A DNA stretch of 64,000 nt from JAXLYE01 sp046351595 (GTDB lineage: Bacteria > Myxococcota_A > Polyangia > Palsa-1104 > JAEUJZ01): NCBI GenBank assembly GCA_046351595.1, contig JAXLYE010000006.1:1-64000 (forward strand), written 5' to 3'. Numbering within the stretch: position 1 is the stretch's first letter; every line of letters begins with the position of its first letter. Both the position numbers and the translations under genes were made by a program. The notes under the pieces were generated by a model. It saw only the letters and a program-made list of their open reading frames with translations, ran no database searches and was not told the DNA's origin. This document shows positions 7,464-16,426 of the stretch, in pieces.

Positions 7464-8744
7464 ATGCGGAACAGGAAGAAGGATGGTCCGTATGTGGCAG
7501 GTCCCTATCTCGAGACGCGCGGGCGATACCGCCTCAAGGTCTGGGACGGGATCCGCCTGTCCAAGCCGTCGTTCGAGACGGAGAAGGAGGCTCTCAAAGA
7601 GAAGTCCCGGTTGGAAAGGAAGTTCAATCCGGAGGAGGTCCTGACCGTGGATCGACTCATCGAGAGATACCTTGCGTACCAGCGCGAGGTGAAGGGGAAC
7701 CGTACGTGGAGCTACGAGAACTGCGGGCTGCGGCTCCGACAGTTCTTCCGCGATCACCTCGGGCTCTCCGTCTCTCGGCTGACGCCGGAGAAGGCCGAGG
7801 AAACCTACCACGGGCACGTCGCGCGGAAGCACTTCCGGACCGGCAACCGCCTCTCGGACGCGACGCAGCAAGGCGACTGCAAGAAGGCGCGCGCGATGTT
7901 CCGCTGGGCGACGAAGCGGGGCCTGGTTCCGCTTAACCCGTTTGGGCAGATTGAGCTCGTCGGGAAACCCAAACGCGGCAAGAAGCAGCTCACAGCCGAC
8001 GAGGGCGAGCGCTTTGTGAAGGCGGGGATCGAGAGGTTCGTGCGATGCGGGGACCGGCTCGCGCTGGCGGCCGTCGTGTGCATCACGACCGGCGGCCGGA
8101 CGAACGAGGTTCTCAAGCGCATCGGCGCGGATCTCGACGAAGGTGGGACGGTCCTGGTCGTGCGTGAGCGGGATGCGAGCGAGCATGCGGGAGAGGCGAC
8201 GGTGAAGAATGCGACGTCGAAGCGCCGGCTGTTCCTGCATCCGCAGATCCAGCCGCTCGTGGCGAAGCTCGCGGCGGAGCGGCCCGCGGGCGCCTTGCTC
8301 TTCACAGAGGTCGGATTCAAAGCGGAGTCGCAGAAGCTGCGGCGCAAGGTCCACGAGATCTGCGCGGCGGCTAGCGTCCCCCAGGTGACGACCCACAGCC
8401 TGCGCGGCTGGTACGCGACCACGGTCTACCAGCGCTCGCTCGACCCCAGCCAGACCGCGGCGATGCTCGGGCACAGCGACTTCGGCATGACGGAGCGCTG
8501 CTACCTGGATCCGAGCGCCGCGGCACGGGCCCGGGTCAAGCACATCGGCAACCTGCTCGGCCTGGCCGACCCAGAAGCGCGCGCCCGCGAGATCCTGGCC
8601 GAGCTCGATGAGCCGACCCTGGCCTCTCTGGTCCGACTCCTACCCCAAAAGGTGCCAGGCCTGCAGGTTTTCCACCCGTCCCGGTTAGTCCCCAATCAGT
8701 CCCCAGGAGCCAGTCTGTCGGAAATCTCCGTCGGAGAGCTGTAG
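7464..8744 (+). CDS. Tyrosine recombinase (integrase) of the left element
   Basis: A 426-residue phage/ICE-type integrase. An N-terminal AP2-like arm-binding region (residues 1-60) and a SAM-like core-binding domain (60-160) precede the catalytic domain. Catalytic residues are visible: Arg212 (GGRTNEV), His311 and Arg314 (THSLRG), His337 (LGHSDF) and the nucleophile Tyr347 (ERCYLD), followed by a 75-residue tail. I chose the ATG at 7464, preceded by AGGTGAAGG, over an upstream in-frame ATG at 7341 because family homology begins here. Its stop is only 9 bases from the end of a kinase gene fragment (8754), the usual position of an integrase beside its attachment site. It probably mobilises the element holding the RHH gene and both zinc-finger paralogues. 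Confidence 0.9.
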   Translation: MRNRKKDGPYVAGPYLETRGRYRLKVWDGIRLSKPSFETEKEALKEKSRLERKFNPEEVLTVDRLIERYLAYQREVKGNRTWSYENCGLRLRQFFRDHLGLSVSRLTPEKAEETYHGHVARKHFRTGNRLSDATQQGDCKKARAMFRWATKRGLVPLNPFGQIELVGKPKRGKKQLTADEGERFVKAGIERFVRCGDRLALAAVVCITTGGRTNEVLKRIGADLDEGGTVLVVRERDASEHAGEATVKNATSKRRLFLHPQIQPLVAKLAAERPAGALLFTEVGFKAESQKLRRKVHEICAAASVPQVTTHSLRGWYATTVYQRSLDPSQTAAMLGHSDFGMTERCYLDPSAAARARVKHIGNLLGLADPEARAREILAELDEPTLASLVRLLPQKVPGLQVFHPSRLVPNQSPGASLSEISVGEL

Positions 8745-8753
8745 GGTTATATT

Positions 8754-8902
8754 CTCCGGGGACATGTACGCCGGAGTCCCCATGACCGCGCCGGACTCCG
8801 TAAGGCCGCTGCCGGCGTCGGCGTCACGCGCCAGACCGAAGTCCATGAGCACCGGCCGCCAGCCTCCCTCCGCGCGCCGCTCGACCATGATGTTGCTCGG
8901 CT
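8754..8902 (-). pseudogene. Serine/threonine kinase 3' fragment (catalytic loop to APE motif)
   Basis: Read on the minus strand the fragment encodes RDL-stop-PSNIMV, then the DFG motif (MDFGLAR), an activation loop (GLTESGAVMGTPAYM) and SPE. This is the continuation of the kinase 5' half at 29951-30718: both are on the minus strand and meet at CTCGGCT (plus strand). The TAG occupying the catalytic-loop lysine codon arises because its first base belongs to element A; joining the halves across the shared core restores AAG (Lys). After SPE the kinase similarity stops at about 8754, next to the other integrase gene. The remaining C-terminal lobe is not seen in the window. Confidence 0.85.
8896..8902. 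other. Left attachment core of element A (CTCGGCT)
   Basis: Seven bases shared with 29976-29982. On the minus strand they cover part of the Lys, Pro and Ser codons of the kinase HRDxKPSN loop. Outside the element the sequence continues as kinase; inside, kinase homology stops within one or two codons. Confidence 0.75.
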
Positions 8903-8983
8903 AAAGGTCGCGCTTGGCTCTTCCCGTCGCTGATCAGGGTCTTCTCGGCCTCCGCGGATCGATTCAGGATCGATTGGCGGGGC

Positions 8984-10186
8984 CTACGCAGGGCATGGAT
9001 CGGCTCCTTCTGGCTCCATCTCCAGGAGCAGCCGGGCAAGCTGAGCGCGCGTGTCTCCGTCGAGGTGAGCGCGCAGACGCTCGGCAAGAGCGCGCGCGGC
9101 CTGGCCCCCCTGGCCCAGCGGCGCATCAAGGACGCTCAGCACACGCGCCGTGGCGGCGTTATGGACCGACGACGCTTCGGCGTAATGACGCTGCGTCACC
9201 TCGAACGAGCCATGACCCAGGCTGGCTGCCACGGCGTGCGAAGCGGCTCCGGACTGCACCGCCAGCGTCGCGTGCAGACCGCGAAGGGAGTGCGTGCAGA
9301 CCAGCGGCACCCCGGCGCGCTTGCAGAGGCGACGGACCATCTCCCACAGCTTCTGCGGGCAGCGTGGCTTGCCGTTCAGCCCCTCTCCAAAGAGCAGCTC
9401 TGTAGCCTGTTTGCCCTCGGCAAGCCGGCGCAGATAGGGCCGCAGCAGCTCGGGCACCTCCAGGTGACGCCGCGCGTTTGCGGTCTTGCCCTGCTCGACC
9501 CACAGGTACTGTCCGTCGCCGTCGAGGTCGCGCACTTCGCGCAGCCGCACCTCGCTGGTGCGCAGCCCCATCATCAGCGCCACCAGCACGCCGATCGCCA
9601 GCGGGTTCCCGGTCTGCTCGAAGTAGGCCAGCGCCTCGGTCGTGAAGCGCCGCGCCTCGTCGATGCGGAGCTGCATCTTGCCGGCGCTCACCTTGCCCAT
9701 AGGCTGCACCTCCCGGAACGGGTTGAGCCCGAGGTAGCCGTGCTGGACCGCCCAGTCGAAGAAGCTGCGAGCGCCCCACAAGTAGAAGCGGTGCGAGGCG
9801 ACGGCGAGGGGCCTGCCAGTCTTCGCCGTCGGCTCGGTCGTCGCCCGCTCATAGAGGGCCGCGGCCTTGCGCGGCGTCAGCGCAGCAACGTCCTCGTCGA
9901 GCGCTGGGAGCAGGAAGCTTCGGACCCGAGCCACCTTCATCTGGACGCTGTCGGGATTGCACAGGCCGCGACGGAGCTGCTCCTGTTCCCAGAGGTCAAG
10001 CACGTCACCCAGCCTCCTGGATGCGGGCCGTACCACGCCGCGCAAGAGCTCCGCCTTGGCGCGGAGCGCCTCGGCTTCGGTGTCGAGGAAGACCGACTTC
10101 CTCTTGCCATCTTCGACGAGGACGATTCGCCATTTGCCTCGCTCCTGATAAGGCCCCACCATACGGGGCGGTTCTCGTCTTCGCAT
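8984..10186 (-). CDS. Tyrosine recombinase (integrase) of element A
   Basis: A 400-residue integrase distinct from the one at 7464. It has an AP2-like N-terminal arm-binding region (residues 8-50), a core-binding domain (58-165) and a catalytic domain with Arg209 (MGLRTSEV), Lys234, His299 and Arg302 (THSLRG), His325 (LGHGSF) and the nucleophile Tyr335 (QRHYAE). The ATG at 10186 is preceded by AAGGAGAA. Its 3' end faces the left attachment core 82 bases away, and it converges on the other integrase with the 149-base kinase fragment between them. The 267 bases upstream (10187-10453) hold no gene I can recognise. Confidence 0.9.
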   Translation of the reverse strand: MRRREPPRMVGPYQERGKWRIVLVEDGKRKSVFLDTEAEALRAKAELLRGVVRPASRRLGDVLDLWEQEQLRRGLCNPDSVQMKVARVRSFLLPALDEDVAALTPRKAAALYERATTEPTAKTGRPLAVASHRFYLWGARSFFDWAVQHGYLGLNPFREVQPMGKVSAGKMQLRIDEARRFTTEALAYFEQTGNPLAIGVLVALMMGLRTSEVRLREVRDLDGDGQYLWVEQGKTANARRHLEVPELLRPYLRRLAEGKQATELLFGEGLNGKPRCPQKLWEMVRRLCKRAGVPLVCTHSLRGLHATLAVQSGAASHAVAASLGHGSFEVTQRHYAEASSVHNAATARVLSVLDAPLGQGGQAARALAERLRAHLDGDTRAQLARLLLEMEPEGADPCPA

Positions 10187-10453
10187 CGCTGTTCTCCTTC
10201 GGAGCAGCGACGCGGGGTGCTAGCGGGGCGCAACGTAGCATGGTGGAGGGCGATGTGCGCAAGGTCGGGGAGCGCAGCGACGGGGGCTCGCCGCGCTGGA
10301 TCTCCTTCTGCCCTGCGCGGATGGCTGCCCCTGCCCGGCCCTGCTCGAGCGCCTGCCAGCGCTGAATACAGAGCATCCGATCTGCCAGTCTCGAGGTACT
10401 GGCTCCCTCCTGGCTTCGTCATCTGTACGAGCAGCGTGCGCTCTGCAGGCCTA

Positions 10454-11280
10454 TCAATTGCTTGGCGGCTGCCAACAGATCGTGCAGGACTGCAGCCACT
10501 TCACCGTGCCATCCACATCAAGCAAATAGCGCTCCATGACCTCGAGGGCAAAGCGCTCGGGCAGGCAGTCTTGGAACTTGCTCAGGCGATAGCCCGGCAT
10601 TCGCGATAGCACCGCACGACGGGTTGTAGGGGATGCCCAAAAGGAAGGCTCTGTGAGCCGGGAAATGACGCGCCGGACCGATTCATGGCCAACGCCGTCT
10701 CCCTCGATGCGCAACTGGAAGTTGTCGGCAATGATCCGCCATCCCTCCGCGGCCTCAAGACCGTACTTGAGCGTGTGGTTGATCTGGCCGCCTGCAAACG
10801 TCCACCAGCGCGCGACGCCCTCGTCGAGCTGTACGGCAGGGCCCGAGCGTCGCAACAGATCACCAAGCTCCTCGCGGCGGGCGCAGATGTGTTTGTATCC
10901 GGCGTCGTCGACGTAGGGGAATCGGGTCGTATCGGTAAGGGCTTGCTTGATCCGCTGTGCCACTTCGAAGCCGAGGTGCTGTGGGATGAAGCCACCCCAG
11001 CTCGGCTTGACCCCGCGTGGAGCCTCCCGGACGGTCACTGCCCGCTCTGCATGATCGATGCGCTCGACCGTCCAAGCGCGGCCCGCCAAGAGGAACGCGC
11101 TCATCTGCTCGACGAGGCGATCCACAAATGATTGCTCCAGCGATCCCAGGTCACGTCCTGCGCCGGTCACGACTCGGTAGAGCACGGGCGAAGAGAAGAC
11201 CGCGTACAGCTCCATGAAGTTCTTCTTGCCGAAGACCCGCTCGGCCCGCTGCCCCATCGACAGGAGCCCACCCTCCCAGC
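10454..11280 (-). pseudogene. C-terminal remnant of a large Lhr-like helicase
   Basis: The frame resembles the C-terminal region of Lhr-type DEAD/DEAH helicases: an ERVFGKKNFMELYAVFSSP segment, DLGSLEQSFVDRL, FLLAGRAWTVERID and FIPQHLGFEVAQRI. The whole helicase core (Walker A, DEAD/DEAH box, winged helix) that should precede it is absent. At about 11280 homology ends where an unrelated C-terminal fragment begins on the opposite strand; the apparent N-terminus of the open frame is antisense to that fragment. This looks like a recombination scar rather than a functional gene. Confidence 0.65.
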
Positions 11281-12031
11281 TCTGTGCGCCAAGCTGGTCA
11301 CCGCTGAGTCTGGACACGAGTTCGGCCTGTGGCTGCTCGAGCGCGAAGTGAGCGCGTTTGAGGTGCGTCACAAGGCCGCGCTCAGCAGCCCTTCGGCGTG
11401 GTCCCATGCGGTGCTCGACGCGAGCCAGCCGAAGCGCCACCGCGAAGAACTGCTGGCGCTGTTCGATGCCGCATCGGTGCTCGCGGCGCGACCGATCCGC
11501 GATCGCCTCCTCCGCCTCCTTCTGGACCCGGCAACGGCGCTGCCGCTCCTGAGCACGGGGGAATTCCTGCGCGCATGCCGGAAGAACCGCACACCGGCTG
11601 CGCTTCGCGCGCTCGGTGTCGAACCTCTCTATCTCTGGGCCGTGGACGCTCTGGAACGGATCTTGGCCGCTCCGGAGCGCATCGCTTCCGATTGGTCGAT
11701 CGAGCCGCCGATCTCTTGCGGGTGCGAGCTGTGCACGGAGCTGTCGGCGTTCCTTCGTGATTCGAGTCGGATCGAGTATGCGTGGCCTCTAGCCCAGGAC
11801 AGAAGGCAGCACATTCATCATAGGATCGATGCCCACCAGCTTCCGGTGAAGCACGAGACGACTCGCCGCGGCAGGCCGTACACGCTGATGCTCACGAAGC
11901 AGCCGGCGCTGTTTCAGCGCGCGGCCGCGCTGCGCAAGAAGCAACAGGAGCTCCTCGGCTGGCTCGAGCAGCAGCAAGCCGCCTTCTTAGACGACTCTGG
12001 GAGTGCATCAATACCAAGGGCCCCTCTGTAG
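11281..12031 (+). pseudogene. C-terminal remnant of an unrecognised large protein
   Basis: About 250 residues with normal coding character from about 11281: a helical part (GLWLLEREVSAFEVRHK, later ELLALFDAASVLAARP), a CGCELCTEL cysteine cluster that could bind metal, and a basic end (KHETTRRGRPYTLMLTKQ, ALRKKQQELLGWLEQQQAAF). Nothing resembling an N-terminus precedes it: upstream the strand is antisense to the helicase remnant. I do not recognise the family; the tail resembles ends of long bacterial hypothetical proteins. The tail-of-one-gene to tail-of-another arrangement indicates that both genes lost their 5' parts in one rearrangement. Confidence 0.5.
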
Positions 12032-12264
12032 CGTCGGGAAGCCGCCGACCTCGGCGAGCACATCCACACGAGTCCCCCGGCGCGGCGAGGGCAGGCTCAA
12101 TGCGCGCCGCGCTGGCGTGAATGGGAAGATCGGCGGGTGCAGCGGCCAGGACCCAATGCGGCGCCGGCCGAAGCGCTCTCCTTCCCGACGAAGTCGCGCG
12201 GACTCTTTTGCGCGGAGCTGCGCCATCCGTGTGCGGTGTGGTAGCGTCTGCGCACGAGCGGCCC

Positions 12265-13479
12265 ATGAAGACCTCTCTCGATCACCTGCCCGAGCCTAAG
12301 CAGGCGCAGCTCCGCGCCATCGCCGAGCTTTTTCGTGACTGCCCCGCCGTCGACAAGCTGATCCTGTTTGGCAGCTTCGCCCGCGGCACCTGGGTCGACG
12401 ACAAAGAGACAGGGTACGTGAGCGACTTCGACCTCGCCGTGGTCGTCGATACCGAGAAGCAGGTTGCCGAGGTGACGCTCTGGGGAGAGCTGGAGCGGCG
12501 CACGCGCGAGATCGCCGGCCGCATCCCCGTCACGCTCATCGTCCACGACATCAAGTTCATCAATCATGAGATCCGGCGCGGGCAGTTCTTCTTCGCCGAC
12601 GTCGCGAACGAGGGCGTGCTGCTCGTCGACAAGCGGCGGTACTCCCTGGCCAAGCCCAAGGCGCTCAACGCCGCCGAGCGGCTGGAGCTGGCGGAGTACA
12701 ACTTCGCAACGTGGTTCGACTCGGCGACGGAGTTCTGGCGTCTCTCGCGCTACGCCACAGTACGGAATCTGACCAAGCACGCCGCATTCCTTTTGCATCA
12801 GGCGACGGAGCGCTATTACCACGTTGCGCACCTCGTCTTTACTGGCTACAAACAGCAATCCCACGACATCGAGAAGCTGGGTACGATGGCGGCCGATCAG
12901 CACCCGCTCCTCGTCGAGGCGCTGCCCAAGACCGAGCCGGAAGACAAGCGCCTCTTTGACCTCCTGAAGAAGGCGTACATCGAGGCACGGTACTCCGGTT
13001 CCTATCGCATCACGCAGGACGAGCTGAGTACTCTGCAGGCGCGGGTGATTGCTCTGGCAGAGAGAGTCCGCGTCGCGTGTCTGGAGAAGCTGGCGAGCTT
13101 CTGCGGCGAAGAGGCAGTGCGAGCGACTCTGCCGGTGTCGCCGCAGATGGAGGAGCCGCCGCTGAGCACCCTGCCGCCGCTGCCGGAGGACCCCAAGGAC
13201 TTCGCGCAGTGGGGCAAGAACCTGGCGGAGCTGGGACGGCAGCAAGGCAAGGCAGAGGGCGAGGTCATCGGAGAGCAGCGCGGGCGGGCCGAGGGTGAGA
13301 AGAGGGGCACTCAGCAGGCGCAGGCCGAGGCCGTGCTGCTGGTGCTGCGGACGCGCGGGCTGTCCGTGCCGCCCGAGCTGGAGCAGCGCATCCGCGGCTG
13401 CGCCGATCTGGACGTGCTCGCGCGGTGGCTGCAGCGCGCGGTAACAGCCACGAGTGCCGCCGAGGCGCTCGCCGGATAG
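12265..13479 (+). CDS. Fused MNT nucleotidyltransferase-HEPN protein with Rpn/DUF4351-like tail
   Basis: A 404-residue protein. Residues 25-125 form a minimal nucleotidyltransferase (GSFARG at 36-41, then SDFDLAV with Asp54 and Asp56, the GS...DxD pattern). Residues 135-285 form a HEPN domain with the RNase-type Rx4H motif (Arg167-NLTK-His172) and a HQATERYYHVAHL helix. Residues 320-404 contain a KGQAEGE-like charged repeat and an RTRGLSVPPELEQRI...LARWLQRAV segment similar to the C-terminal helper of Rpn/PD-(D/E)XK transposase-like nucleases. In separate-gene MNT/HEPN toxin-antitoxin pairs the MNT AMPylates and silences the HEPN RNase; here both are on one chain. The start is fixed by the compact MNT domain. 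It stands alone and is probably a stress or defence RNase module. Confidence 0.75.
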   Translation: MKTSLDHLPEPKQAQLRAIAELFRDCPAVDKLILFGSFARGTWVDDKETGYVSDFDLAVVVDTEKQVAEVTLWGELERRTREIAGRIPVTLIVHDIKFINHEIRRGQFFFADVANEGVLLVDKRRYSLAKPKALNAAERLELAEYNFATWFDSATEFWRLSRYATVRNLTKHAAFLLHQATERYYHVAHLVFTGYKQQSHDIEKLGTMAADQHPLLVEALPKTEPEDKRLFDLLKKAYIEARYSGSYRITQDELSTLQARVIALAERVRVACLEKLASFCGEEAVRATLPVSPQMEEPPLSTLPPLPEDPKDFAQWGKNLAELGRQQGKAEGEVIGEQRGRAEGEKRGTQQAQAEAVLLVLRTRGLSVPPELEQRIRGCADLDVLARWLQRAVTATSAAEALAG

Positions 13480-13544
13480 GCATCGGCTCGTTCCCGTAAG
13501 AGCCCGAGGAGAGAGGCCGGCCCCGCTGCGCTGAGTAAGCCTTC

Positions 13545-13597
13545 CTCTTTCCGTCGCTGCCCATAGTGGGCGCCCATATGGGCAGCGACGGGAAGAG
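13545..13597. promoter_or_regulatory. 20-bp inverted repeat upstream of toxin gene 1
   Basis: The arms 13545-13564 and 13578-13597 pair over 20 bases with one mismatch; the 14-base core is CCGTCGCTGCCCAT with ATGGGCAGCGACGG. The loop contains TGGGCGCCC. It lies about 135 bases before the toxin start. A closely related hairpin is at 22530-22568, a similar distance before the second toxin gene, so it may be a shared operator or RNA control element. It has no T-run typical of a terminator. Confidence 0.7.
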
Positions 13598-13732
13598 ACA
13601 GTCTGCCCACTCGCCAGAGCTGGGCAAGCCCACCTCGGGTGCGCCAGCGTTTTGGGCTTCGACGGAAGATCGCGATCGCCCGGGCGGCACGCGGGCTGCT
13701 CTTACCGGAGCCATCCCGCTGGAGGTTTCCCG

Positions 13733-16045
13733 ATGTCGTCCGTTTGCGCTACGACGGCCCGCGTGAGTCCCCGGGTCGTCAAATCTGTGTCGGTAGCCGG
13801 CGTATTGCCAGGTATCCCCTGGCTCCGGCGCGCGGCTGTCCGCTTGGGCTTTGCGGCCTGTCTGCTCGGGGTCCTGGGGCCGTCGTCCGTCCGCGCGCAG
13901 GAGCAGGCCCCGCTGCCGCTGCGCGTTCTACCAATGCCGCTCGGCACGCTGTGCAGCGGCGTCCTCCCGTCGTGCGCCCGCAACGGTGATACAGGGCTGC
14001 ACCTGCGCATCGGCATGCTCGCCGGCCTGCGCGAGGATCGCTCCGTCGGCTGGGTGCAGGGCGATGCCGGGTTCCTGATCTCGGTGATGCGCTGGGCCGA
14101 GGTCGGCGTGTACCTGCCGGTGACGTGGTTCGACTCGATCCGTCCGACGCTGCAGCCGCTGCGCTTCGGCGGCAAGGTCGGATTCCTGTCGCCCAGCCGC
14201 TGGCAGCGGCTCTGGGGCTCTGCCTTCACAGAGGTCCGCATCGCGAAGGGCCCCTTCTCGGGCGCGGGCTCGCCGCTCGGCGAGCAGCCGACGGCTGTCG
14301 ATGTCGGGGTCGCGATGGAAACGCGAGTGTGGCTGTTCCATGCGCAGGGAATGGCTTGGCTGACTGGGGCACAGACTGGGCTCGAGCTGCACGCGGGCGC
14401 CGAGGCAGGTTTCCGCGGCGACTCGATCAGCCCCTTCATCCAAGCACGTCTCGATTCGCACCCCGGCTGCCCTCCTTCCGCGAGCCCGCTGTGCGGCGTC
14501 GGCGGCGTGGTCCTCGGCGGCCTGCGCGGCTCGTTCGATGCGGTCTCCGCCACTCCGTTCGCCGGCGTCGGGCAGGGCAGCGGACACTCCTTCATCCTGG
14601 CTGGGCTGCACACGGGCCTGAGCTTCGATGTCGACTTCGTGCAGCGCCACGGCGACGGCTCCGCGCAAGTGCAGGCGTGGTGGGAACGCCGCATGACGAG
14701 CGCGCGGCAGTGGTGGGCCGAGCAGCTCGCCGAGCAGGAGTATGGTCCGCTCGCCGAGAAGATCGAGCGCCAACGCCAGGCGCTGCAGCGTCACCTGGGT
14801 GAGCGACTGAGCAGCTACCTCGACGAAGTTCCCGATCCGCTGGAGGCGCTGCGCCAGTTCTACGACGCCGTGGGCGGTGAGCGCGAGCTGACTACGGAGC
14901 TATCACAGCCGCTTGCTGCTGCGACCCTCACTGAGCTGCGCGCAAAGATGGCCGAGCAGCGCACTCGCCTCACGGCGTTGCAGCACCATCCTGCCCGTCG
15001 GAAGCAGGTCGCGCTGCGCCGAGATCCAGAAGGCTATCCTGTGCTGGCCCGCAGGGATGCTGGCATCGCGTGGGAGCGCTTCGTCGCCGAGCAGAATGCC
15101 CTTTTCGAGCAGATCGAGCGGGAGCGCCAGCAGCGAGAAGAAGCCCAGCGGATTCCCTACCGCCCGCTGGTGCTGCCGCCGATGGAGAAGGTCGCGCTGA
15201 ACGCGGCGGTGCTCGCTCCGTTCGAGCTCCTGGCCGCCTTCTACATGGGCTCTCCCGAGGGCGTCGCGCAGATGGCCGCGATCCGCAAAGATCTGCGCTG
15301 GCTGCCGTACACCGAAGAGGAGCGCGAACTCGGCGAGGCGATGGAGGCGGCGTATCAGACGATGTTCTCCGTCGGGACGACTTTGGCCGGTGGCGCTAGC
15401 CGCGCTGCGGGGCTGGCTGCGACGCGGGGGGCAGTCCGCGCGATGGAGGCCGAGGTCGCCGCAATGGCCGCGCGCTCGGCGGAGACGACAGTAGCCCCCG
15501 GTGAGAGGCTGCTTAGCCGCGTTGCCAGCCGCCTGAACCCATTCAACTATGCCATCGACGGTCTCGGGTCCAACTTTGGCAACGTGCGGTTTCGGCCGCC
15601 GAGCGGCACATCGCTGGCTCTCGGTGAGGCTGCAGAGAGGAGCGCAGCTGCAGGCGAGAGGAGCGTGGCGGCCGAGACGCGCGCAGCTGCCGCCGAGACG
15701 GGCGTGGCCGCACCTGAGGCGAATGCGGTTGGAGCCCCAGAGCGCGCTGTACCCACGATCCATTGGGGCAAGCAGCGCAAGCACCTGCCGAACTTCAGAG
15801 GCCGGGGGTTCATAGAAGGGCGCAGCGAACTGACTGCGGACCCTACCGAGTTGGTGCAGCGAGCAGGAACTGGAGAGTCGATGAACGGACTTCCCGCAGG
15901 GCAGGCGGGGGCCAAGGAACGGGTCGACTTTGGACGCGAGATCGGTGTATTCGTCAAACGTGAGACACGCGAGCGAATGCCGACCACCAAAGCAATGATC
16001 ATTTACGACAAGGACAGCGTGCACATCGTTCCGGTGCGTCCATGA
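13733..16045 (+). CDS. Secreted polymorphic toxin with C-terminal toxin-50-like domain
   Basis: A 770-residue protein. A long N-region and hydrophobic core (about residues 37-51) ending VRAQEQ form a signal peptide. Residues 60-320 look like a beta-rich outer-surface domain. Residues 320-500 are helical, Gln/Arg-rich and coiled-coil-like. Residues 500-590 contain hydrophobic and Ala-rich segments, and 615-675 are an Ala/Glu-rich linker. The last 94 residues (from HWGKQRKHLPNF) resemble the polymorphic toxin type 50 domain, with a KxxVDFGxxIG segment and a terminal HIVPVRP. The toxin function is assigned from this family and the adjacent immunity gene; the catalytic mechanism is unknown to me. 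The ATG at 13733 follows GGAGG by 7 bases. Its stop overlaps the next start as ATGA. Confidence 0.75.
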   Translation: MSSVCATTARVSPRVVKSVSVAGVLPGIPWLRRAAVRLGFAACLLGVLGPSSVRAQEQAPLPLRVLPMPLGTLCSGVLPSCARNGDTGLHLRIGMLAGLREDRSVGWVQGDAGFLISVMRWAEVGVYLPVTWFDSIRPTLQPLRFGGKVGFLSPSRWQRLWGSAFTEVRIAKGPFSGAGSPLGEQPTAVDVGVAMETRVWLFHAQGMAWLTGAQTGLELHAGAEAGFRGDSISPFIQARLDSHPGCPPSASPLCGVGGVVLGGLRGSFDAVSATPFAGVGQGSGHSFILAGLHTGLSFDVDFVQRHGDGSAQVQAWWERRMTSARQWWAEQLAEQEYGPLAEKIERQRQALQRHLGERLSSYLDEVPDPLEALRQFYDAVGGERELTTELSQPLAAATLTELRAKMAEQRTRLTALQHHPARRKQVALRRDPEGYPVLARRDAGIAWERFVAEQNALFEQIERERQQREEAQRIPYRPLVLPPMEKVALNAAVLAPFELLAAFYMGSPEGVAQMAAIRKDLRWLPYTEEERELGEAMEAAYQTMFSVGTTLAGGASRAAGLAATRGAVRAMEAEVAAMAARSAETTVAPGERLLSRVASRLNPFNYAIDGLGSNFGNVRFRPPSGTSLALGEAAERSAAAGERSVAAETRAAAAETGVAAPEANAVGAPERAVPTIHWGKQRKHLPNFRGRGFIEGRSELTADPTELVQRAGTGESMNGLPAGQAGAKERVDFGREIGVFVKRETRERMPTTKAMIIYDKDSVHIVPVRP

Positions 16046-16371
16046 CCAACACGGCCGATCGAATCTCTTTGATGTGCTCGATCCAGAGAGCCCTCCTGGA
16101 CGAGGTCACCGACGATCTGTATGCGGTGACTTGCGACATCGACGACGAAAAACGTATCCACATCATCGCTTACTTTGACGGGCCTGTAAGCGAAGACGGC
16201 TGGGATGCGATCAATTCGGTCGGCGGGGAAGTCATCGCCGATTTTCCGGATGATTACCGGATTGAAGAGACGTGCCTGGATGCCAACCAGATCGAGCCCC
16301 GCTGTCTGGACTTCTGGGCCTTCCGTAGGAAGCGCCAGCCAGCGAGGGTGCCGAGGATGAATGAGGCCTGA
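16042..16371 (+). CDS. Immunity protein for the type-50-like toxin
   Basis: A 109-residue acidic protein with no signal peptide, so it acts in the cytoplasm. The pattern SIQRALLDEVTDDL, IHIIAYFDG and EVIADFPDDY matches a small family I know from positions next to polymorphic toxins, with a mixed alpha/beta fold. It overlaps the toxin stop by four bases (ATGA), so translation is coupled, which suits an antidote. Immunity to the neighbouring toxin is inferred from family and position. The basic C-terminal tail (RRKRQPARVPR) may be an extension. Confidence 0.7.
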   Translation: MTNTADRISLMCSIQRALLDEVTDDLYAVTCDIDDEKRIHIIAYFDGPVSEDGWDAINSVGGEVIADFPDDYRIEETCLDANQIEPRCLDFWAFRRKRQPARVPRMNEA

Positions 16372-16426
16372 CAGGGTCGTGGCTGGGTGTGCTCAGTTTC
16401 TGTAGGGAGTTGGGACCCTCAGACGC

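Noticed and set aside
8901..8903. In-frame stop in the kinase fragment read as a decay mutation
   Set aside because: The stop codon straddles the attachment core and its first base comes from element A; joining with the 5' half restores Lys, so it is a junction effect.
11132..11280. Extending the fragment at 11281-12031 to an ATG at 11132
   Set aside because: Codons 11132-11280 are antisense to conserved helicase-tail sequence and have no coding character of their own.
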